This document shows, in pieces, positions 44,370 through 50,783 of a stretch of 64,000 nt of DNA; the stretch's first letter is position 1; each line of letters opens with the position of its first letter. The translations under genes were made by a program, and so were the position numbers. The notes below the pieces were generated by a model that was not told the origin of the DNA, did not search any database, and saw only the letters and a program-made list of their open reading frames with translations. The stretch lies in assembly GCA_004173235.1 (NCBI GenBank), contig SEAC01000018.1, positions 1 through 64,000 of the forward strand, in the 5' to 3' direction. Source of the stretch: Chitinophagaceae bacterium (GTDB lineage Bacteria; Bacteroidota; Bacteroidia; Chitinophagales; Chitinophagaceae).

Positions 44370-44903
44370 ATGCCAGTCACCGCCCCCTTCAATCTCAAAC
44401 ACTGGATCGATGAACACCGCGACCTGCTGAAGCCGCCCGTGGGCAACCAGTGCGTGTACAAGAATGCAGAAAACTTCATCGTGATGGTCGTAGGCGGGCC
44501 CAACGCGCGCAAGGACTATCACTTCAACAAAAGTGAAGAGTTGTATTACCAGGTTGAGGGCAACATCGTGCTCAAGATCATCGATGACGGCGTGCCGCGC
44601 AGCATTCCCATCAACGAAGGAGATATGTTCCTGCTTCCGCCCAACACGCCCCACTCGCCGCAGCGCGGACCCAACACCGTAGGCCTCGTCATCGAAAAGA
44701 TCCGCAACGAGGAAGAGAATGAAGAAGACGCGTTTATGTGGTTCTGCGAAAACTGCGGCACCAAATTGTATGAGGAGTTCGCCTTCGTAAAGGATATCGT
44801 GCAGCAATTGCCGCCCATCATGGATCGCTTCTATTCCAATGAAGACCTGCGCACGTGTAAGAAGTGCGGGCACGTTATGACGCCGCCTGCGTCTAATCGC
44901 TGA
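44370..44903 (+). CDS. nbaC: 3-hydroxyanthranilate 3,4-dioxygenase
   Basis: Opens the ring of 3-hydroxyanthranilate with O2 to give 2-amino-3-carboxymuconate semialdehyde. A 177-residue cupin. Iron ligands and substrate residues are visible in GPNARKDYHFNKSEELYYQVEG and PPNTPHSPQRGPNTVG. The C-terminus carries the rubredoxin-like CENC and CKKC pairs (second metal site) found in bacterial and lower eukaryotic forms. ATG 44370 is chosen because the frame upstream reads through the repeat words. It pairs with the downstream ACMSD gene across an inverted repeat. Confidence 0.96.
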   Translation: MPVTAPFNLKHWIDEHRDLLKPPVGNQCVYKNAENFIVMVVGGPNARKDYHFNKSEELYYQVEGNIVLKIIDDGVPRSIPINEGDMFLLPPNTPHSPQRGPNTVGLVIEKIRNEEENEEDAFMWFCENCGTKLYEEFAFVKDIVQQLPPIMDRFYSNEDLRTCKKCGHVMTPPASNR

Positions 44904-44976
44904 TGTCGGATGTCGGATGTCTGATGTCATTCAGTTCATCCCCATACATCAGACATCACACATCCTACATCAGACA
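44902..44976. repeat. inverted repeat of CAGACAT words
   Basis: The left arm starts inside the dioxygenase TGA and runs to about 44930 (GATGTCGG, GATGTCGG, GATGTCTG). The right arm (about 44946-44976) ends in CAGACATG, where the ATG is the ACMSD start codon. The inner 12 bases GATGTCTGATGT (44916-44927) and ACATCAGACATC (44946-44957) pair perfectly. It has the same wording as 10908-11020. Confidence 0.85.
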
Positions 44977-45968
44977 TGAAGATCGACATCCACACCCATA
45001 TAATGCCCGACCACATGCCCAACTGGGTACAGAAGTTCGGGTATGGTGAGTTCATTCACCTCGAGCACCGTAACTGCACGGCCTGCATGATGAAGGGCGA
45101 CAAGCTCTTTCGCGAAGTGGAACCCAATTGCTTCAACCCCGAATCGCGGGTGCACGATATGGACGAGACCGGCGTTACGATGCAGGTGCTGTCTACGATC
45201 CCGGTGCTTTTCAACTATTGGGCGAAACCAAAAGACGGTCTCGAAACATCGCGCTTCTTCAACGATCACATCGCGGACACCGTATCCAAAAGTCCGAGCC
45301 GCTTTATCGGCATCGGCACCGTTCCACTGCAGGATGTGGAGCTGGCTATCGGAGAGATGGAGCGCTGTGTGCGTGAGCTCGGCATGCCGGGAATCGAAAT
45401 CGGCACCAACGTCAACCAAACCAACCTCGGCGACCCTTCGCTGCTCCCCTTCTTCGCCGCCGCCGACCGCCTGGGCTGCGCGCTTTTTGTGCACCCATGG
45501 GAAATGATGGGCGAAAAAGACATCCAGAAATACTGGCTGCCCTGGCTCGTGGGCATGCCGGCTGAGACCACGCGCGCCATTTGCTCACTCATCTTCGGCG
45601 GCGTGCTCGAAAGGTTTCCGAAACTGCGCATCGCCTTTGCCCACGGAGGCGGTTCTTTCCCTTACACTATTGGCCGGATCGAGCACGGTTATGCCGTGCG
45701 CCCCGACCTGGTGCAGATAGACAACACGATCACCCCCCGTGACTACCTGGGCCGCTTTTGGGTGGACAGCCTCGTGCATGATGCCGATGCTATCGGCCTG
45801 CTGCGCAAGCTGATGGGAGACAACCGCATTTGTGTCGGATCCGACTATCCCTTCCCGTTAGGTGAGCACCACCCCGGCTCGCTCGTGGAAAGCCTGGAGC
45901 TGGATGCCGCAACGCGCGACGCCTTTCTTTACCAGAATGCCTGTGAATGGCTTCAAATAAAATGTTGA
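44976..45968 (+). CDS. nbaD: 2-amino-3-carboxymuconate-6-semialdehyde decarboxylase (ACMSD)
   Basis: A 330-residue amidohydrolase-superfamily decarboxylase that removes the C3 carboxylate before spontaneous cyclisation to quinolinate can occur. The zinc ligands start with KIDIHTHIMPDHMPNW (HxH). Further metal-site parts are LFVHPWEMMG and the aspartate in GSDYPFPLGEHHPG near the C-terminus. RIAFAHGGGSFPYTIGRIEHGY is a family hallmark. Its start codon is embedded in the right arm of the CAGACAT inverted repeat. It probably forms an operon with the dioxygenase. Confidence 0.96.
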   Translation: MKIDIHTHIMPDHMPNWVQKFGYGEFIHLEHRNCTACMMKGDKLFREVEPNCFNPESRVHDMDETGVTMQVLSTIPVLFNYWAKPKDGLETSRFFNDHIADTVSKSPSRFIGIGTVPLQDVELAIGEMERCVRELGMPGIEIGTNVNQTNLGDPSLLPFFAAADRLGCALFVHPWEMMGEKDIQKYWLPWLVGMPAETTRAICSLIFGGVLERFPKLRIAFAHGGGSFPYTIGRIEHGYAVRPDLVQIDNTITPRDYLGRFWVDSLVHDADAIGLLRKLMGDNRICVGSDYPFPLGEHHPGSLVESLELDAATRDAFLYQNACEWLQIKC

Positions 45969-46282
45969 TCCAATGAAACTGCTGCTGCTTGCGCTTCTGC
46001 TTCAGAAGGCCACGCAGAACTAAACGATCGTACGGCTTTCTGCCGACACACTCGAGCTCGCTACCAAGCACGGTACCGTCATCGGCATGATTTCTGGAAA
46101 CGGTTCGAGGGGTGCAAAAAAGAAATGAAGAAGTGAGCCGGATCAGGATGCCGGGTACACCTTGCCGATGCGCCCTTCCATCGTATCGGCAACCTGCTGC
46201 GCATCGGCATCTCCCTTTCGAGAGACGGTGAGTTTGTGGTCTGTCGTTTGTGGTTTGTCGTTGCACAAACGTATCCTACTGA
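45969..46282. pseudogene. gap with remnants of coding sequence
   Basis: On the plus strand, ATG 45974 opens a peptide of 16 residues shaped like a signal peptide (MKLLLLALLLQKATQN) that stops at once; an open run after it (VRLSADTLELATKHGTVIGM) is in the style of a real protein but has no start. On the minus strand, about 46225 down to 46140, a frame ending DAQQVADTMEGRIGKVYPAS looks like a gene end without a beginning. Between 46230 and 46262 lie GTTTGTGG/TTTGTCG words as near 26850. It looks like gene decay around a repeat; no family is identified. Confidence 0.35.
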
Positions 46283-47386
46283 TTAGTCTACCACTTCTGC
46301 GATCTCTTCGGGGTTCATGTGCGCGTTGCGCATCGAAATGCTGCGTGCCACAAGGCCAGCAAACTCTTCAAACGCAGCTTTGGTGATGTGGTCGTCGCCC
46401 ATCATCAGCGGCACGCCCATATCGCCGCCTTCGCGGATGCTCTGCACCAGCGGGATCTGCCCGAGAAACGGAAGGTCGTATTCGTCGGCGAGGCGCTTGC
46501 CGCCTTCTTTTCCGAAGATGAAATATTTGTGGTCGGGAAGTTCGGCGGGCGTGAACCAGCTCATATTTTCCACCAGCCCGATGATAGGTACATTCATCTG
46601 CGCCTGGCTGAACATCGCAATACCTTTCTTGGCATCGGCGAGGGCCACGTCCTGCGGCGTTGTTACCACCACCACGCCCGTCACCGGGGCGGTCTGCATC
46701 ATCGTCAGGTGAATATCGCCGGTGCCGGGTGGCATATCGATCACGAGGTAATCGAGCTCGCCCCAATGCACGTCGGTAACGAACTGGCGGATGGCGCTCG
46801 AAGCCATGGGCCCGCGCCAAACCACGGCATTCTTTTCATCTACCAGCAATCCGATGGAAAGCAGCTTGATGCCGAAGCGCTCCAAAGGAACGATGAAAGC
46901 CTTCTCGCCCACCTGCGTCATCATCGGGCGTTCGCCGCGCACGCCAAACATGATGGGCACGCTCGGACCGTAGATGTCGGCATCGAGCAGGCCAACGGAG
47001 GCGCCGCCGCGCGCAAGCGCAAGTGCGAGGTTGGCCGATACGGTGCTCTTGCCGACACCGCCTTTGCCGCTCACCACCGCAATGATGTTCTTCACGCCCG
47101 GCAGCACGCTGCTCTTGTCGGCACGCACCGTTGTGGTGCTCGAAGTGAAGTTGACCGTGATGTTTGCCTCCTTGTTCACCAGCAGGCGGATCGCGTTTTC
47201 GGAAGCCTTTTTCATCATGTCTTTCATGGGACATGCAGGCGTGGTGAGCACGATCGTGAAGGAAACGTCGTTACCGCTGATCTCGAGGTCGCGGATCATG
47301 TTGAGGGTAACGAGGTCTTTGCCCAGGTCGGGCTCCTGCACGTTGCTGAGGGCTTTCAGCACTTCTTCACTGGTCATTGCGGGCAT
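46283..47386 (-). CDS. mrp: Mrp/ApbC iron-sulfur carrier ATPase
   Basis: A 367-residue protein that carries and inserts Fe-S clusters. The N-terminal DUF59/MIP18 domain spans about 5-85 (VLKALSNVQEPDLGKDLVTLNMI). The ParA-type deviant P-loop is SGKGGVGKSTVSANLA at 106-121, followed by LLDADIYGPSVPIMFG and the switch segment VIDMPPGTGDIHLT. The C-terminal part has GLVENMSWF without the usual following CxxC, which is a small deviation from the E. coli form. The start follows a TAACTTTG box by 17 bases. Confidence 0.93.
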   Translation of the reverse strand: MPAMTSEEVLKALSNVQEPDLGKDLVTLNMIRDLEISGNDVSFTIVLTTPACPMKDMMKKASENAIRLLVNKEANITVNFTSSTTTVRADKSSVLPGVKNIIAVVSGKGGVGKSTVSANLALALARGGASVGLLDADIYGPSVPIMFGVRGERPMMTQVGEKAFIVPLERFGIKLLSIGLLVDEKNAVVWRGPMASSAIRQFVTDVHWGELDYLVIDMPPGTGDIHLTMMQTAPVTGVVVVTTPQDVALADAKKGIAMFSQAQMNVPIIGLVENMSWFTPAELPDHKYFIFGKEGGKRLADEYDLPFLGQIPLVQSIREGGDMGVPLMMGDDHITKAAFEEFAGLVARSISMRNAHMNPEEIAEVVD

Positions 47387-47403
47387 TTTTGTTAAATGAT
47401 GCG

Positions 47404-47411
47404 CAAAGTTA
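47404..47411 (-). promoter_or_regulatory. -7 promoter box (TAACTTTG) of mrp
   Basis: Exact TAnnTTTG on the minus strand, 17 bases before the mrp ATG. Confidence 0.45.
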
Positions 47412-47467
47412 GGACAAAGCGGGTGCCCCGGGCGGGCGAAAGAGCCGCGGGTTTTATTTTTGAAGGG

Positions 47468-48109
47468 ATGAAGAAATGGCTACCCCTGCTGCTTATCCTT
47501 TTTTCTTTCGGTCAAAAGGCATCCGCCCAATTCGAGTCGGTGAAAGATTCGGTAGTGCAGCTGTATGGCGTGGTCATGACCGCCGATAGCCTCGTAGGGA
47601 TTCCCGCGGTTAGCGTTATGGTAAAAGGCCAGAACCGCGGTACCATCACCAACAACCAGGGTGTTTTTTCCATCGTAGTACTCAAGGGCGATGTGGTTGA
47701 ATTCACGCACGTCACTTACAAGCCCAAAGTGGTTGCCGTTCCGCGCGAGCTCAAAGGCAATCAATACAGCGTGGTGCAACTCATGGTGGAAGACACTGTT
47801 TACCTTCCTGCCACCATCATCCGCCCCCGCCCCACGCCGCAGCAGTTTGAGCGCGACTTCGTGAGCTCCAAAGTGCCCGACGACGACATCGAGATCGCGC
47901 GCCGCAACAACGACGTGGCGAAGCGCCGCGTGCTGATGCAAACGCTTCCGGCAGACGGCAAGGAAGCCACCAGCATGCAGTTCCGCAACATTGCCAACCG
48001 CGCTGTTTACTCCGGGCAGCTTCCGCCGATGAACCTGTTCAACCCCGCGGCCTGGGCCGAATTCATCAAAGCCTGGAAACGCGGCGACTACAAGCGCAGA
48101 AGTGATTAG
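47468..48109 (+). CDS. secreted CarboxypepD_reg-like domain protein
   Basis: A 213-residue protein from ATG 47468 with a signal peptide (LPLLLILFSFGQKASAQ, cleavage after about residue 18). One CarboxypepD_reg-like beta-sandwich follows (VVMTADSLVGIPAVSVMVKGQNRGTITNNQGVFSIVVLKGDVVEF), the module also found at the N-terminus of TonB-dependent receptors. The C-terminal half (residues about 115-213) is charged and helical and has no recognised domain. It is probably periplasmic or outer-membrane associated. The GC content is high up to the stop, where the AT-rich STAND gene begins. Confidence 0.85.
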   Translation: MKKWLPLLLILFSFGQKASAQFESVKDSVVQLYGVVMTADSLVGIPAVSVMVKGQNRGTITNNQGVFSIVVLKGDVVEFTHVTYKPKVVAVPRELKGNQYSVVQLMVEDTVYLPATIIRPRPTPQQFERDFVSSKVPDDDIEIARRNNDVAKRRVLMQTLPADGKEATSMQFRNIANRAVYSGQLPPMNLFNPAAWAEFIKAWKRGDYKRRSD

Positions 48110-48197
48110 AAAAATCTTGCTTGAAGAAGAATAGGTCTTGAATATCTGTGCTATTTGAAAGAAAATCGATATTTTGATTTTCCTAGACTGGCTAATT

Positions 48198-50783
48198 ATG
48201 AATTTTAAACCCTTCGAACAAATTCAGGGACGTTTGCAGACTTCTAAAACCGACTCTGATCTGTCATATTTTTTTGATTTGCTTCTTTTTGGCGAAGCAA
48301 TTACCAAAGTTGTCAACCTGTTTCTGGTTGCATGTATTAATGAAGACAATGAGAGAACAAAGTATCGTCAAGAATATGATCTTGTACGTGCGAATGCAAT
48401 TGGTGATTTTGCTAGATCGATAGATGAAATCATTACTGGACCTCCCGCTCAACTGCTAACAAGTTCGATCAGAGAATTTGAATTGAAGGAACTTGTTCAA
48501 AGATCTAGTGGAGAAGATTGGCAATATCAAGCACAATCGTTGCTTGATCAAACACTTGAAGTTTTCAAAATTGAGCGAAATACTCTACCGCTGAAAAGCC
48601 CGTTTCGAACTTGGTTCGGGACATTCACCCACTTACGAAATAAGACGAAGGGACATGGCGCGACAACTATTGGGCCTTGTTCTGACGCTTGCCCTTTATT
48701 GGAGCAGTCGATAAATCTGATAATCAATCATTTTTCAGGATTCAAACGTCCTTGGGCATATCTACACAGGAATTATTCGGGGAAATATAGAATCACGCCC
48801 ATTTCCGATGACGCCCGTCAATTCAATTACCTGAAGAGTGAGACCGTACATTCTTTAGAGAATGGTATCTATGTGTTTCTTGATAAACCTAGAAAAGTAA
48901 ATTTATTCTACTCAAATGCAGAACTAACTGATTTCTTTCTGACAAATGGGAACCTCAAGGGGGACAGTTTCGAAAGCATTTCCTACTTGAGTGACACACG
49001 GGTTATACAAAAAGCTACTGACTATTTTCAGCCGATTACCAAATTGCCAAGTAGCCATACAGAGGGGACAAACGAGCTGGATGTCATCGGAAACTGCTTC
49101 ACAAACTTGCCCGAACCAACTGATGAGTATGTGAAAAGGCCCGTGTTAGAGCAGGAACTCGAAAAAGTGCTTACTGATATCGAACGGTTTCCAATAATCA
49201 CACTTCTTGGTAAAGGAGGTATTGGAAAAACGTCACTTGCGCTACACGTAATCAAGCCAATAACGAACACAAATAGGTTTGACCTTATCGTGTGGTTTAG
49301 TGCACGAGACATTGACTTACTTATTGATGGGCCGAAGCAGGTACAGACCAAGGTTCTAAATCAAAAAGATATTGCAAATGACTATTGCAATTTGGTCTAT
49401 CCATCGAAAGAAATCAAAAACAAGCTTGAATTTTTTTCGCAAGAACTTAGTAAGAATTCATTCGGGAAGGCATTGTATGTCTTTGACAACTTCGAGACAA
49501 TTACTAATCCAATTGAAGTCTTTGAATGGATCAACACATACATCAGACATCCAAATAAAGTCCTAATCACTTCTAGGATAAGCAGAAATTTTAAGGCCGA
49601 TTATCCGATCGAAGTAGGTGGAATGAACGATTCGGAATGCCGCGCACTTATCGATTTGGTTGGCACAAAATTGTCAATAAACAATCTGCTCGATTCCGAT
49701 TATATCGACGAACTTATAACAGAGTCGGACGGGCATCCCTATATCATTAAAATATTGTTAGGCGAAGTTTCTAAGACTGGTAAAACAAGCAGAGTTCAAC
49801 GGATTGTAGCTGAGCAGGAAAAGATATTGAATGCTCTTTTCAAACGAACATTTAGCACGTTGTCCCCAGCTGCGAAGCGAGTTTTTTTAACCTTGTCCAG
49901 TTGGAATTCAACTGTACCTGTTGTCGCTGTTGAAGCAGTACTTTGGCGTCCTGAAAACGAGAAAATAGATGTACAAGGTGCAATTGAAGAGCTGAGAAAG
50001 AGCTCGTTTATCGATATTATAAATGATGAAAAAGAGGCGCTGATCAACGTTCCTTTAGCTGCATCTATCTTCGGAAAATCAGAACTCGAAGTGTTCCCTG
50101 AAAAAATCAAGATATTCGATGATCGGGCGCTCTTAATGGAATTCGGTGCATCAAACCAATCCAACATCAGCGTTGGACTGTCGGCCAAAATCGAGCGAAA
50201 GTTTTCTGCTGTTGCAAAACGAATTAGGTCTATCGAAGACTTTCGAAAAGAATTACCAACATTGGAATACATCGCGTCCAAATTTCCTGACTCATATTGG
50301 TTTATTGTAGAAATTTTTGAAGAATATGGTGAATATGAATCTGCCAAGTATTTTCTTCGAGAGTACTTGAAGGCCACCAACGATAATAATGTCAAATCTG
50401 ATCTTTGGCAAAAACTCGCTGATGTCTGCCGTTTCACCAAAGATTGGGAGGGGGAAAGCCATGCCTTATCAGAATTGATTTTAATACCGAAAGTAGGATT
50501 TGAACACATCAGCGAAGCATCCAATCGAATCAACAACTTCTTTCGATATCATCCCGAAGCTAAGTCCGATGAACACAAACAGGCACTTCTAGATAAAGTT
50601 ATTCAAGCTATGAAAATTCGAATTTCCGAAGGCAGTGCTACTGACTATTCACGACTTGGATGGTTGATGATTAATAACGATCAAGAAGAAGAAGCCCTGG
50701 CGATAATCGAAAGAGGCCTCCTACTCGATTCTACAAATTATCATTGTCAACGTCTCCATGAGAAGCTGATGTTTAGATACTAG
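48198..50783 (+). CDS. STAND (NB-ARC-like) ATPase with HEPN-like N-terminus, putative defence protein
   Basis: An 861-residue protein from ATG 48198 (a TTG eight codons upstream is possible). Numbering from the ATG: an alpha-helical N-terminal region 1-280 with a HEPN-like R-x5-H motif (RNKTKGH, R147 and H153). ATPase: Walker A GKGGIGKTS at 338-346, Walker B ALYVFDNFE at about 425-433, sensor SR at 459-460, and the GHP motif of STAND proteins at 512-514. A winged helix at about 547-632 and a helical-repeat C-terminus (630-861) act as likely sensor. It is strikingly AT-rich: hand count 35 % GC at 48241-48300 against 67 % at 48001-48060. This indicates transfer. Antiviral function is inferred from architecture. 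Confidence 0.8.
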   Translation: MNFKPFEQIQGRLQTSKTDSDLSYFFDLLLFGEAITKVVNLFLVACINEDNERTKYRQEYDLVRANAIGDFARSIDEIITGPPAQLLTSSIREFELKELVQRSSGEDWQYQAQSLLDQTLEVFKIERNTLPLKSPFRTWFGTFTHLRNKTKGHGATTIGPCSDACPLLEQSINLIINHFSGFKRPWAYLHRNYSGKYRITPISDDARQFNYLKSETVHSLENGIYVFLDKPRKVNLFYSNAELTDFFLTNGNLKGDSFESISYLSDTRVIQKATDYFQPITKLPSSHTEGTNELDVIGNCFTNLPEPTDEYVKRPVLEQELEKVLTDIERFPIITLLGKGGIGKTSLALHVIKPITNTNRFDLIVWFSARDIDLLIDGPKQVQTKVLNQKDIANDYCNLVYPSKEIKNKLEFFSQELSKNSFGKALYVFDNFETITNPIEVFEWINTYIRHPNKVLITSRISRNFKADYPIEVGGMNDSECRALIDLVGTKLSINNLLDSDYIDELITESDGHPYIIKILLGEVSKTGKTSRVQRIVAEQEKILNALFKRTFSTLSPAAKRVFLTLSSWNSTVPVVAVEAVLWRPENEKIDVQGAIEELRKSSFIDIINDEKEALINVPLAASIFGKSELEVFPEKIKIFDDRALLMEFGASNQSNISVGLSAKIERKFSAVAKRIRSIEDFRKELPTLEYIASKFPDSYWFIVEIFEEYGEYESAKYFLREYLKATNDNNVKSDLWQKLADVCRFTKDWEGESHALSELILIPKVGFEHISEASNRINNFFRYHPEAKSDEHKQALLDKVIQAMKIRISEGSATDYSRLGWLMINNDQEEEALAIIERGLLLDSTNYHCQRLHEKLMFRY

